Shown here in pieces: positions 53,924-62,489 of a stretch of DNA of 64,000 nucleotides (the stretch's first letter is position 1; the number at the start of each line of letters is the position of its first letter). The notes under the pieces were generated by a model. The model had not been told where the DNA came from and made no database searches. It worked only from the letters and a program-made list of their open reading frames with translations. This DNA is from CALBZE01 sp036381255 (GTDB taxonomy: Bacteria > Gemmatimonadota > Gemmatimonadetes > Longimicrobiales > RSA9), in the NCBI GenBank assembly GCA_036381255.1, contig DASVDG010000033.1, forward strand, positions 7,362-71,361. Direction: 5' to 3'. The translations under genes were made by a program, and so were the position numbers.

Positions 53924-55467
53924 TCGCCCGCGCCCCGCACCAGGCGGAGCAGCCCGCTCAGGCGCCGGCGGGCGCCGGGTCCGTGCAGCAGGCGGATCAG
54001 CCCCAGCAGTCGCGCCTCGCCGAATCTCCGCGTCGGGTAATGCAGAAACTCGCGCTTCACGCCGAGCCGGTCCACGAGCACGGCGTGCGGCCGCGTCATC
54101 TCGAGCAACCCGTGGTCGCCGTAAGCCGAGCCGTACCCGCTGTCGCCGACGCCGCCGAACGGCAGCCCGGCGACGAGGCCGTTCGCCGCCGCGTCGTTGA
54201 CGCACGTCATCCCGGCGCGGATCCGCGGGACCAGCGCGGCGGCGCGGTCGGCGCGGGTCCAGAGGCTCGCGCCCAGGCCGAAGCGGGAATCGTTGGCGAG
54301 GCGGACCGCCTCCTCGGCGTCGCGCACCTTCATGATGGGGAGCACCGGCCCGAACGTCTCCTCGCGCATGACGTCCATCGAGTGGTCGACATCGGCGAGC
54401 ACGGTCGGCGCGTAGAACCGGCCCGGCCCGGGGAGCCGCTCGCCGCCGGTGAGGAGCCGCGCGCCCTTCGCGACCGCGTCGCGGACGTGCCGTTCCACGG
54501 TCTCGAGCTGGGCGTCGGTCGTCAGCGCGCCCACCTCCGCGTCGGGGCCGGCGCCCGTCGGCAGCGACGACGCGATCTCGACGACGCGTTGGACGAACGC
54601 GTCGTAGACCGGCGCCTCGACGTAGACCCGCTCGATCGAGACGCAGATCTGCCCCGCGTTCGCGAACGCTGCTGCAGCGGCGGCGTTCGCCGCCCGCGCG
54701 ACGTCGGCATCGGCCAGGACGATCATGGCATCCTTGCCGCCCAGCTCGAGCGTCGTGGGGATGAGCCGCTCGGCCGCCATCCGCGCGACCTTGCGGCCCG
54801 TCTCGACGCTGCCGGTGAACGAAACCCGGTCGATGCCGGCGTCGATCAGGGCGGCGCCGGTCGCGCCGTCGCCGGTCGCGACGAGGAAGACGTCCTCGGG
54901 GATCCCCGCCTCCCGCGCCAGCTCCAGGACCCGCAGCGCGCAGAGCGGCGACATCTCGGACGCCTTCCACACGACGCCGTTCCCGGCCGCCAGCGCGGCC
55001 AGCACGGTGCGCATGCTGTTCAGCACGGGGAGGTTCCACGGCCCGATCACGCCGACGACGCCGAACGGCTCGCGTACCTCGTAGCAGCGTTTCGACAGGA
55101 GCCATCCGGACGGGATCCGGCGCGGTGCGAGCACGGCCGGCGCCCGGCGGGCGTACCAGCGGGCGAGGTCCGCGGTGACCAGGACGTCGAGCAGCAGGGC
55201 CTCGAAGCGTTGTTTGCCGGTCTCGCGGCTGCTGAGCTCCGCGATCTCCTCGGCCCGCTCGACGAGCCGGTCGCGGAAGCGGAGGAGGAGCCGGCCGCGC
55301 TGCCGGGGGCCGAGCGCCGCCCACGCCGGCTGCGCGGCGCGCGCCCGCTCGACCAGCCGCCGCACCTCGTGCGGCTCGAGGATCGGCGCGGTCCCGACCT
55401 CCTCACCCGTCGCCGGCGAGCGGATCACGAGCATCCGCCGATCCGCGGCGATCGTGGCCGTGTCCAT
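53920..55467 (-). CDS. Aldehyde dehydrogenase family protein
   Basis: A 515-aa NAD(P)-dependent dehydrogenase. Signatures: GVVGVIGPWNLPVLNSM, the glycine motif FTGSVETGRKV, the general-base Glu in TTLELGGKDAM, the catalytic Cys in FANAGQICVSIERVY, and EETFGPVLPIMKV. A C-terminal extension of about 40 basic residues (PTRRFGEARLLGLIRLLHGPGARRRL) is typical of the succinate-semialdehyde/coniferyl-type ALDH group with a membrane-binding end. The substrate cannot be read. Start MDTATIAAD with GAGGAG upstream. Confidence 0.9.
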   Translation of the reverse strand: MDTATIAADRRMLVIRSPATGEEVGTAPILEPHEVRRLVERARAAQPAWAALGPRQRGRLLLRFRDRLVERAEEIAELSSRETGKQRFEALLLDVLVTADLARWYARRAPAVLAPRRIPSGWLLSKRCYEVREPFGVVGVIGPWNLPVLNSMRTVLAALAAGNGVVWKASEMSPLCALRVLELAREAGIPEDVFLVATGDGATGAALIDAGIDRVSFTGSVETGRKVARMAAERLIPTTLELGGKDAMIVLADADVARAANAAAAAAFANAGQICVSIERVYVEAPVYDAFVQRVVEIASSLPTGAGPDAEVGALTTDAQLETVERHVRDAVAKGARLLTGGERLPGPGRFYAPTVLADVDHSMDVMREETFGPVLPIMKVRDAEEAVRLANDSRFGLGASLWTRADRAAALVPRIRAGMTCVNDAAANGLVAGLPFGGVGDSGYGSAYGDHGLLEMTRPHAVLVDRLGVKREFLHYPTRRFGEARLLGLIRLLHGPGARRRLSGLLRLVRGAGD

Positions 55468-55638
55468 GCGCTCCTCCCGTTCGCTGCGGCCGGCGCAAGG
55501 GCGCGCCGGCGGGTCCCGCCGCCCGCGCCGGAGCCGCATTCGATGCGCCGGAGGCGGGCGCGGCGCGCGCCCGCCCGGCGTTTCGGACGTGACCGGAACG
55601 CCGGCGACCGGCCGGGCGGCCGGTCGCCGGCGCGGCGC

Positions 55639-56280
55639 TCAGGTCGTCGCGGTCGTGACCGGCACGGCGACGCGCGTGTTCGCCCACTCGAGGACGAGCG
55701 AGCTGCCGCCCTCCGCCGGCTCCCAGGAGATCGTGAACTGCTCGACCGCCTCGGCCGTCGACTCCGCCGGCACGGTCGCGCGGCCGACCTCCTGCGCCTC
55801 GACCTCCGGCGTGTACCGCGACTCGTGGCCCCACTGCGACGTCGACCGGTTCACGATCACCGTCCACTCGTTCTCGCCGGGGATCGTGTAGATCGAGTAC
55901 GACCCCGGCTCGACGGCGATCCCTGCGATCTGCGCGGCCGTCGCCAGATGGATCGTCGTCGGCTCGTTCGCGCCCGTGCGCCACAGCTTGCCGTACGGCA
56001 CCAGCGCCTCGCCCTCGGCGCCGAAGATCGTGCGACCCTTCATGTACGGCCGGCTGTAGCAGACCTTCGCGCGCAGCCCGGCGGCATCCACCGACGCCGA
56101 ATCGTACGGGCTCGCACGCTCGGCCAGCTCCTCCCACGGCGCCTGCGGCGCGCACGCGAGCGCGACCTCCGCCGCGGCGCCCTCCGCGGCCGAGCGACCC
56201 TCCTCGACGGCGTCCTGCGACTGCGCACCACAGGCGGCAGCGGCGAGCGCCAGCCCCAGGGTCCACCAGCGTCCAGTCAT
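55639..56280 (-). CDS. DUF2911 lipoprotein
   Basis: A 213-aa exported protein with lipobox (LALAAAAC). DUF2911 hallmarks are VCYSRPYMKGRTIFG, LVPYGKLWRTGANEPTTIHLA, VEPGSYSIYTIPGENEWTVIVNRSTSQWG. The family is a beta-sandwich of unknown function common in Bacteroidota and Gemmatimonadota. It is monocistronic as far as can be seen. Confidence 0.85.
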   Translation of the reverse strand: MTGRWWTLGLALAAAACGAQSQDAVEEGRSAAEGAAAEVALACAPQAPWEELAERASPYDSASVDAAGLRAKVCYSRPYMKGRTIFGAEGEALVPYGKLWRTGANEPTTIHLATAAQIAGIAVEPGSYSIYTIPGENEWTVIVNRSTSQWGHESRYTPEVEAQEVGRATVPAESTAEAVEQFTISWEPAEGGSSLVLEWANTRVAVPVTTATT

Positions 56281-56404
56281 GGGTCCCCCCTTGTCGTGAG
56301 GCGATGAACGATCTCGCGCCGCGTCCGCGGCGCGATCCGGGCTCGTGAATACGGCATGTATACCGCGCATCCCCCGCGCACGCCAGGGGCCGCACGCTGC
56401 GTCG

Positions 56405-56833
56405 CTACGCCCCGCGCCCCCGCTTCCGCCAGTGAAACGCGAGGTACGAGTAGAGGACCGGCACGAACCCGGCGACGAGGATCCCCGCGATCGCCGCGTG
56501 CGGCCGGTATTCCGCAGGGAGGAACGCACCGGCCATCGTGATGAGTCCGCCGGCGATGAATGTGCGCCCGGCCAGCCGGTGCGTGGCGCGCCACACCGCC
56601 TCGTCGGCCAGCGTCCAGGGCGTCCGGATCCCCAGCGGGTGGTTGGGCCGCACGCGCGCCAGGGCGCGGCCGAGCACGAGGAACAGCGCCCCGATCGCGA
56701 CCGGCAGCAGCCGGTCCACGGGAGTCGGCGCACCTGTCCCACCCTGTAGCCACGACGCCTCGAGCGGCGCGGGGTACGCCGCCAGGGCGAGCACACCCAT
56801 CCGCCCGACGATCCCCAGCCACGGTCTGCTCAC
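56405..56833 (-). CDS. SdpI-family membrane protein
   Basis: A 142-aa four-TM protein. The SdpI/YhfL signature is PNHPLGIRTPWTLADEAVWRATHRLAGRTF. SdpI confers immunity to the SdpC toxin in Bacillus, but in Gram-negative bacteria the role is unknown. GTG start at 56833. No sdpABC-like genes are nearby. Confidence 0.82.
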   Translation of the reverse strand: MSRPWLGIVGRMGVLALAAYPAPLEASWLQGGTGAPTPVDRLLPVAIGALFLVLGRALARVRPNHPLGIRTPWTLADEAVWRATHRLAGRTFIAGGLITMAGAFLPAEYRPHAAIAGILVAGFVPVLYSYLAFHWRKRGRGA

Positions 56834-56960
56834 GTCACGCCTCCGACGTCGGAGAGGTCCGGCGCCGCGGCCCCGCCGGGGCCGCGGCGCGCGCCATGCT
56901 CGAACGGAACGATCGTCTGAAGGTCCGGTCCACGGCGACCGGGGTCAAGGGGGGCCGGCG

Positions 56961-57380
56961 CTACCAGCCGTACTCGCGGTCGTACGGCGGCCGCTCGCCG
57001 ACCGGGCGGCCGGGGCCGCCGCGGGAGCTGCGGCCGCGGCCGCGTCCGCTGCCACGGTTCCGGCCGTGGCGGAATTCACCGCCGCGGCCGGGTTCACCGG
57101 CGTGGCGAGGCTTCGCGCCGGTGCGGCGTTCTGGGCCGCGGCGCCGTCGCGCACCCGTACGCGACCGCCGCCGGCGCGGCGGGTGCACTTCGCGCGGCGT
57201 GCCGCGGAGCCGTTCGTCGCCCCACTCGAGGTCCTCTTCCGGCTCCTGCCCCGGGTCGCGGCCGCGGTAGAGCGCTTCGCGGTCGTGGCGACGCGTCTCG
57301 TGGCCGTAGCCGGCGCCCGGCTCGAGGCGCCGGGCCGGCCAGGCGAGGCGCTCGTGACCGTGCCAGTAATTGCCGGGCAT
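56961..57380 (-). CDS. Arg/Gly-rich low-complexity protein
   Basis: A 139-aa ORF starting MPGNYWHGHERLAWP with GGAGG at ideal spacing. The first half is His/Glu/Arg-rich and polar, the second half reads RNRGSGRGRGRSSRGG and ends PPYDREYGW. It resembles RGG-box RNA-binding tails, but no folded domain is visible. The good SD and Trp/Tyr-containing ends argue for a real gene. Confidence 0.5.
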   Translation of the reverse strand: MPGNYWHGHERLAWPARRLEPGAGYGHETRRHDREALYRGRDPGQEPEEDLEWGDERLRGTPREVHPPRRRRSRTGARRRRGPERRTGAKPRHAGEPGRGGEFRHGRNRGSGRGRGRSSRGGPGRPVGERPPYDREYGW

Positions 57381-57488
57381 GGGGACACCTCCTGCGTCCA
57401 GAGTGGGCCCGAGAGCACGCGACGGCGCCCCCCGGCCGGGGGGCGCGCCGTCGTCGGGAGCCGGGGCGGGCAAGAAGCGTGCGCCCGC

Positions 57489-58346
57489 TCACCGCTCCCG
57501 CGCCGCCGCGAGGCGGGCGGCCGGTGCGTCGGCGCGCCGGCCGCGCCGCGCCGCCCGGCGGATCGCCCGTACGATGCCGGCCGCCACGAGCACGGCGCCG
57601 AACGCACAGACGAGGACCGGCCCCGTCGCCACGTCGAAGGAGAACGACGCGACGAGCCCGCCGACGACCGCGAGCCCGCCCGCGAGCCACGCGACCGCGA
57701 GCGCCGCGCCGAAGCGCTCGACGAAGAGGAACGCGATCGTCGCCGGGATCACGAGCGTGCTGAAGATCAGCAGCACGCCCGCCACGTTGACGGAGAAGGT
57801 GATGGCGATCCCGAACGTCACGTAGAAGATGAAGTCCCAGAGCCGGACGTTGGCGACGCCATCGGGGCGGAGCGTGATGTCCAGCATCCGTCGCCGGAAC
57901 ACGAAGTGGAACGCGCCGATGAGCGCGTACGCGATGGCGATCCGGGCGACGGCCGGCCAGGTGATCCAGATGAGCGAGCCCGTCAGCGTCTCGGCCACGT
58001 GCTCGGCGCCCTCGGCGGTGAAGCCGGACAGCAGGATCACGGTCGCGGACGCGACGACGTACGTGATGCCGATGATCGCTTCCTGCGGCACGATGGAGTC
58101 CTCGAGCCGGGTCAGGCTGAAGATCGCCGCGCCGAGCAGGGTGAACGCGAAGGTGAAGGCGAAGGCGGTGACGGAGCCGGGCTCCGCGCCGGTGAGCATC
58201 GCGACGGTCCCGCCGAGCGCGGCCACCTGCGCGAAGGCGAGGTCCACGAAGATGACGCCGCGCCGGATCACGTGGAGCCCGAAGTACGCGTTCATCGCCA
58301 GGATCACCAGCGCGGCGGCCAGGGGTGCGAGCATCAGGTCGAGCAT
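57489..58346 (-). CDS. Zinc/manganese-type ABC transporter permease
   Basis: A 285-aa membrane protein of the ABC-3 (ZnuB/MntB) family with eight or so TM helices. Landmarks: YFGLHVIRRGVIFVDLAFAQVAALGG, the coupling-helix region with DSIVPQEAIIGITYVVASA, and FIFYVTFGIAITFSVNVAGVLLIFSTLVIPATIAFL. It lies 22 bp after the binding-protein gene. No ATPase gene accompanies the pair. Confidence 0.88.
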   Translation of the reverse strand: MLDLMLAPLAAALVILAMNAYFGLHVIRRGVIFVDLAFAQVAALGGTVAMLTGAEPGSVTAFAFTFAFTLLGAAIFSLTRLEDSIVPQEAIIGITYVVASATVILLSGFTAEGAEHVAETLTGSLIWITWPAVARIAIAYALIGAFHFVFRRRMLDITLRPDGVANVRLWDFIFYVTFGIAITFSVNVAGVLLIFSTLVIPATIAFLFVERFGAALAVAWLAGGLAVVGGLVASFSFDVATGPVLVCAFGAVLVAAGIVRAIRRAARRGRRADAPAARLAAARER

Positions 58347-58368
58347 CGTCCGGCTCCTCTCGCTGGGT

Positions 58369-59448
58369 TCAGGAGGTGGTCTGCTCGAACGCGTGGGCGA
58401 TCGAGCCGACCCAATGGTCGACCAGATCGAAGTACGACACGACGCCCGCGGCGCCGCCGGGCTGCAGCGTGACCACGACCGCCGTCGCGCCCGCGCGGTT
58501 CGCCACGGCATCGACCTTGGCCCGGTCGAAGTAATTGGCCGCGACCAGCACGTGCATCCCCTGGTTCTTCATCATGTCGATGAGCGCGGCCACGTGCCCG
58601 GGCGTCGGCGGGATGCCGGGCTTCGCCTCGACGTACCCGGCGCACTCGAGCTGGAACCGGTCCTCGAAGTACGCCCAGTTCTTGTGGTAGCAGATGGCCT
58701 TCTTGCCCCGGAACGGCGCGGCCTCGCGCAGCCACCCGCCGAGGTGCTCGATCAGCAGCGTCCCGGAGTACGGCGTCTTCTCGAGGAACGGGATCAGGTT
58801 GCCGGCGCGGGCGAGGCGTTCCAGCGTCTCGCCGGTGAGTAGCTCGACCAGGCGGTCGCCGAAGAGGCGACGGTGGATCCGGTCGGTGAAGCGCGCGACG
58901 CCCGCGTCCCAGACCGCCGCGCGCTCCGGCGCCACCCGCTTCAGCCCGGTCGCGATGTTGCGCGCGATCTGGATCGCGTTCAGCGGATCCGTGAAGACGT
59001 GTGGATTGCCGTAGATGTGCACGTCGCCGCCCGAGCGGTCGACGGACGCCGGCACGTCCAGCAGCTCGATCCCGGTGTAGGCGGTCACGTAGCCGGGGCC
59101 GCCCTCGCTCACGTCGGCGTTGCCGGCCTTGTCGAGCAGCGCCGGGACCCACAGCTCGAGGTCGAGCCCGGTCGTGATGAACAGGTCGGCGCGGCGGATC
59201 TGGAGCGCGAAGCTCGGCTTCGGCCGCACGAAGTGCGCGTCCTCCGACGGGTCGGCGATCGCGGAGACCTCGACCTCCGCGCCGCCGACCTCCTTCGCGA
59301 TCGCCGCGTAGACCGGCAGCGTCGCCACGACGCGTACCGGCTCCCGCGGCGCGTCGCGGCCCGGGTCGTCCGCCGCGGGTGCGGCCGCGCGCGACGCCGC
59401 GGGGAGCAGCGCGACCAGCAGCGCCGCCAGTGTAGCGTGTCGATTCAT
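58369..59448 (-). CDS. Zinc/manganese-type ABC substrate-binding protein
   Basis: A 359-aa cluster A-I metal-binding protein. A signal peptide (AALLVALLPAASRAAA) is followed by VRVVATLPVYAAIAKEVGG. Metal-ligand histidines lie in DPSEDAHFVRPKPS, DVHIYGNPHVFTDP and KAICYHKNWAYFEDRF. It lacks the His/Asp-rich loop of ZnuA, so Zn versus Mn cannot be decided from the sequence alone. It is the third gene of the 61332-57489 unit. Confidence 0.87.
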   Translation of the reverse strand: MNRHATLAALLVALLPAASRAAAPAADDPGRDAPREPVRVVATLPVYAAIAKEVGGAEVEVSAIADPSEDAHFVRPKPSFALQIRRADLFITTGLDLELWVPALLDKAGNADVSEGGPGYVTAYTGIELLDVPASVDRSGGDVHIYGNPHVFTDPLNAIQIARNIATGLKRVAPERAAVWDAGVARFTDRIHRRLFGDRLVELLTGETLERLARAGNLIPFLEKTPYSGTLLIEHLGGWLREAAPFRGKKAICYHKNWAYFEDRFQLECAGYVEAKPGIPPTPGHVAALIDMMKNQGMHVLVAANYFDRAKVDAVANRAGATAVVVTLQPGGAAGVVSYFDLVDHWVGSIAHAFEQTTS

Positions 59449-59485
59449 CCTCGTCTCCCGGTGCATTGGCCGTCGCCCGGCGCGC

Positions 59486-60895
59486 TCAGTAGGTCTCGTG
59501 CTTGTGGGGCCCCATCGCCACCGTCGTTTGGAGGACGAGCTGCCGGAGCAGCCCCTCGGGGCGTCGCAGGTAGTCGTACTCGAGGCGGAGCCGCACGTAC
59601 TCGCTCTGCCACCACGTGAGCGTGGGCGCGACGAGCCAGGCCGACTCCTCCGGGTGCGCCGGATCCTGCGTGTATTCGTACCGCGCGCCGACGACCCAGC
59701 GGCGGTTCAGCCGGTACTCGCCGATCGCGAACGCGCCGAACGCGTCCTCCGCCGCCGCCTCGGCCGCGCCGGTCTCGGGGTCGACGTGCGGCGCGACGCG
59801 GCCGTAGACGGCGCCGCCGCGCAGCGTCGCTTCGCGGTAGTGCGCGCGCTCCGGCGGCCGCCAGCTCAGCGCGAAATCCACGCCGCCGACGCGGGTGCCG
59901 AAGCGCTCGCCCCCCACGCCGTTCGGCCCGGCCAGGCCGGTGAGGCCGAGCTCGAAGTACGTCGCGCGGCCCAGGTCGTAGAAGGCGTTCAGGTGCGCGA
60001 GCGTGCTCAGCCCCGCCGACTCGCCGAACAGCGTCTCGTTCCCGCTCCGGGTCAGCTCCGTCCACAGCTCGTACGTCCCGAACCCGTGCACGGGCGCGAG
60101 CCAGTGCAGCGAGACGCCGGTCTGCGCCAGGCCGTGTTCGCCGAAGAACGCCTGGACCGGCAGCGGGAGCTGCTGCCCGGGGAGCGAGTGCGGGTGCCAG
60201 CGATTGAGCGTGCCGAACCGCTGCCGGAACTTGCCGAGCGTGACGCCGAGCCCGCCGGGGAGGTTCACCCACTCGACGTACCCTTCCTCGATTTCGATCT
60301 CCGCCTCCGCGTGCGCCTCGGCCGCGCCCGCTTCGCCGTCGGCGTGGCCGAACGGCGCCAGCTCGCCGCCCGGCTGATGGCGGCCCAGGTAGATCTTCGC
60401 CCGCGAGTACGGGTCGAGCGACGACTGGATCGCCAGCTCGAACTCCCGCGGCACGAAGTTGTCCTGCCCCGGCTCGTCCGCGTTCACGATCGCGAACAGG
60501 TCGCCCGTGACGGTGATCTCGGGATTCAATGCCTGGAGCGAGCGCTGGCGGCCCACGAACTCGCCGGCTTCGTTCGCCGTCGTGTCCGCGTCGGCGGCCT
60601 CGCCCGTGGCGGCGGCCGCGGCCGCCGCCGCGCGGAGCGCAGCCAGCGGATCCACCGCCTCGGCCGAGGCCGGCACCGCCTTCGGCTGCGCCTCCAGCCG
60701 CTGCACCACCCGGATCAGACTGTCGAGCTGCGCCCGCAGCCGCGCGATCTCCGCTCGCATCGAATCGCTCGGGGTCGCCGGCTCCTGCGCGCGTGCCGCG
60801 GCCGGCATCGCGGCCGACGCACAGACGAGTGCGACCGCGACGGTCCACGCGCGCCGCCCCGGGCGCGCGCCTTCGATCTCGCTGAATCGTAACAT
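59486..60895 (-). CDS. Porin-like outer-membrane protein of the metal-uptake locus
   Basis: A 469-aa protein. A signal peptide ends near AAMPAAARAQ. Next is a coiled coil (SMRAEIARLRAQLDSLIRVVQRLEAQ), an Ala-rich linker, then a beta-barrel with aromatic-alternating strands (ITVTGDLFAIVNAD, ALAQTGVSLHWLAPVHGFGTYELWTELTRSG, YVRLRLEYDYLRRPEG). This architecture resembles phosphate/cation-selective porins. An acidic/His stretch (HADGEAGAAEAHAEAEIEIEEG) may bind metal. Its position suggests it brings the metal across the outer membrane for the ABC importer. Confidence 0.75.
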   Translation of the reverse strand: MLRFSEIEGARPGRRAWTVAVALVCASAAMPAAARAQEPATPSDSMRAEIARLRAQLDSLIRVVQRLEAQPKAVPASAEAVDPLAALRAAAAAAAATGEAADADTTANEAGEFVGRQRSLQALNPEITVTGDLFAIVNADEPGQDNFVPREFELAIQSSLDPYSRAKIYLGRHQPGGELAPFGHADGEAGAAEAHAEAEIEIEEGYVEWVNLPGGLGVTLGKFRQRFGTLNRWHPHSLPGQQLPLPVQAFFGEHGLAQTGVSLHWLAPVHGFGTYELWTELTRSGNETLFGESAGLSTLAHLNAFYDLGRATYFELGLTGLAGPNGVGGERFGTRVGGVDFALSWRPPERAHYREATLRGGAVYGRVAPHVDPETGAAEAAAEDAFGAFAIGEYRLNRRWVVGARYEYTQDPAHPEESAWLVAPTLTWWQSEYVRLRLEYDYLRRPEGLLRQLVLQTTVAMGPHKHETY

Positions 60896-61002
60896 GTTTG
60901 CGCCCTTTCGCTGAAAACCGGATCTCCTGCGGCGCCGGGCACGCGGCGGTTCCTCGTGGGGCCGCCGTCCGTCCGGGTCGCAGGGCTCGTGACGGAAGGT
61001 CT

Positions 61003-61332
61003 TCAGGCCGCGGGCGGGGCGCGGGAGGGCCGGAGCGCGATGTGGAAGGAACGCCGGAACACGATGTCGCGCGGCGGCGCCGGCGTCGCACGAACCGGCG
61101 TGACATGCTCCGGCGGATCGACGAGCGTGGGCGCCAGCGGGTTGGCGCCGTGCTGGATGCAGATGCCGTGGTCGTGGCCGACCATGCACGTCGCCTCCGC
61201 GCCTCCCGGCTCGAAGGCCGGTCGCTCGTGCCCGGCGTCGCGGTCGAGGATCGGGACCACGGCGCTCAGGGCGACGAGGAGGCAGGCGAGAGCGAGCGCG
61301 GGGACCTTGCGCACGTCGAAACTGTGGGTCAT
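61003..61332 (-). CDS. Small His/Cys protein, first gene of the metal operon
   Basis: A 109-aa protein with one TM or signal segment (PALALACLLVALSAVVPIL). A compact potential metal site follows, C49 to H61 (CMVGHDHGICIQHG; C49, H53, H55, C58, H61). No family recognised. The ATG at 61332 lies six bases from a strong -10 and probably begins the mRNA. As leader of the porin, binding-protein and permease genes, it could be a periplasmic metallochaperone; this is inference. Confidence 0.65.
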   Translation of the reverse strand: MTHSFDVRKVPALALACLLVALSAVVPILDRDAGHERPAFEPGGAEATCMVGHDHGICIQHGANPLAPTLVDPPEHVTPVRATPAPPRDIVFRRSFHIALRPSRAPPAA

Positions 61333-61338
61333 TTCGGG

Positions 61339-61368
61339 ATTGTACCGGCGCGGGCGCCGGGTTGTCAA
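61339..61368 (-). promoter_or_regulatory. Near-consensus promoter with palindromic spacer
   Basis: On the minus strand, TTGACA (61368-61363), 18 bp, TACAAT (61344-61339), then 6 nt to the ATG at 61332. The spacer contains the perfect palindrome CCGGCGC-CC-GCGCCGG (61345-61360), ideally placed for a repressor. Geometry implies a leaderless mRNA. A metal sensor such as a Zur-type or MntR-type protein is a candidate, but the palindrome does not match the AT-rich Zur boxes I know. Confidence 0.7.
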
Positions 61369-61456
61369 GCGATGGGCCGCCGGGGCGCGCGGCCGCCGGG
61401 CTCGCCCGGCGCGGGCGTGCGGGGTGGCCGGCGCGCTCGCGTCGCGCGGCCGCCGC

Positions 61457-62476
61457 TCAGCCGCCGGCGCCGAAGTACGTCAGCCCCATCGCGTCGCGGA
61501 CCCGCGCCATCGTCTCAGCGGCCACGGCGCGCATGCGGCGGTTCCCCTCGTCGAGGATCGCGTCCACGAGCGCGGGTCGGGCCGCGAACGCGGCGCGGCG
61601 CTCGCGGATCGGCTCGAGGAACGCGTTCAGCGCCCGGGCGAGCTTCCGCTTGACCTCGATGTCGCCGACGCGCCCCTGCCGGTACCGGGTGGCCAGCTCC
61701 TCGACCTCGTCGCGGTCGGCGTTGAAGATGTCGTGGTAGATGAAGACCGGGTTCCCCTCGACGCGGCCGGGGATGTCGGGGCGCACGCGGTTGGGGTCCG
61801 TGTACATCCGCATGACGCGCCGCTCGACCTCCTCGGGCGGGTCCGAGAGGAGGATCGCGTTGTCGAGCGACTTCGACATCTTCCGCTTCCCGTAGATCCC
61901 GGGCAGCGTCGGCACCTCGCTCACGAGCGGCTCGGGCTCGGGGAAGACGTCGCCGTAGAGATGGTTGAAGCGCCGGGCGATCTCGCGCGTGACCTCGACG
62001 TGCGGCACGTTGTCGCGCCCGACGGGCACCAGCTCCGCGCGAGGGAGCAGGATGTCCGCCGCCTGGAGCACCGGGTAGCCGACGAGGCCGAACGGCAGGA
62101 CATCGAGGTGCGCGGCCTCGGCCATCTCCTTGATGCTCGGGACGCGCTCGAGGCGCGGCAGCGAGACGAGCATCCCGAGCAGGAGCTGGAGGTAAGCGAC
62201 GTCGGGCACCGCCGACTGCACGAAGATGACGCAGCGTTCCGGGTCGATCCCCACGGCCAGGTAATCGAGCACCATCTGGCGGATGTTGTCCGGCACGGCG
62301 GCGATCGCATCCTTCTCCGGCCGCGTCGTGAGCGTGTGCAGGTCGGCGATGATGAAGTAGCACTCGTGGGTGTCCTGGAGCCGCACCCGGTTGCGGAGCG
62401 AACCGACCCAGTGGCCGAGGTGCATGCGGCCGGTCGGCCGGTCTCCCGTCAGGATGCGCTTGCGCTCCGGACGCAT
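61457..62476 (-). CDS. trpS: Tryptophanyl-tRNA synthetase
   Basis: A 339-aa class I aminoacyl-tRNA synthetase. The HIGH-type motif is TGRMHLGHWVGSL (about 15-27) and the KMSKS loop is YGKRKMSKSLDNAI. The family motifs AADILLPRAELVPVGRDNVPHVEVTREIA and VRMYTDP-type (VMRMYTDPNRVRPD) are present. It starts 13 bp downstream of the flavoprotein gene and probably shares its transcript. Confidence 0.94.
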   Translation of the reverse strand: MRPERKRILTGDRPTGRMHLGHWVGSLRNRVRLQDTHECYFIIADLHTLTTRPEKDAIAAVPDNIRQMVLDYLAVGIDPERCVIFVQSAVPDVAYLQLLLGMLVSLPRLERVPSIKEMAEAAHLDVLPFGLVGYPVLQAADILLPRAELVPVGRDNVPHVEVTREIARRFNHLYGDVFPEPEPLVSEVPTLPGIYGKRKMSKSLDNAILLSDPPEEVERRVMRMYTDPNRVRPDIPGRVEGNPVFIYHDIFNADRDEVEELATRYRQGRVGDIEVKRKLARALNAFLEPIRERRAAFAARPALVDAILDEGNRRMRAVAAETMARVRDAMGLTYFGAGG

Positions 62477-62489
62477 CGGCGGCGGCCGG

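Noticed and set aside
61339..61368. Classical Zur box
   Set aside because: The palindrome in the spacer is purely GC and does not resemble the AT-rich Zur consensus; regulator left open.
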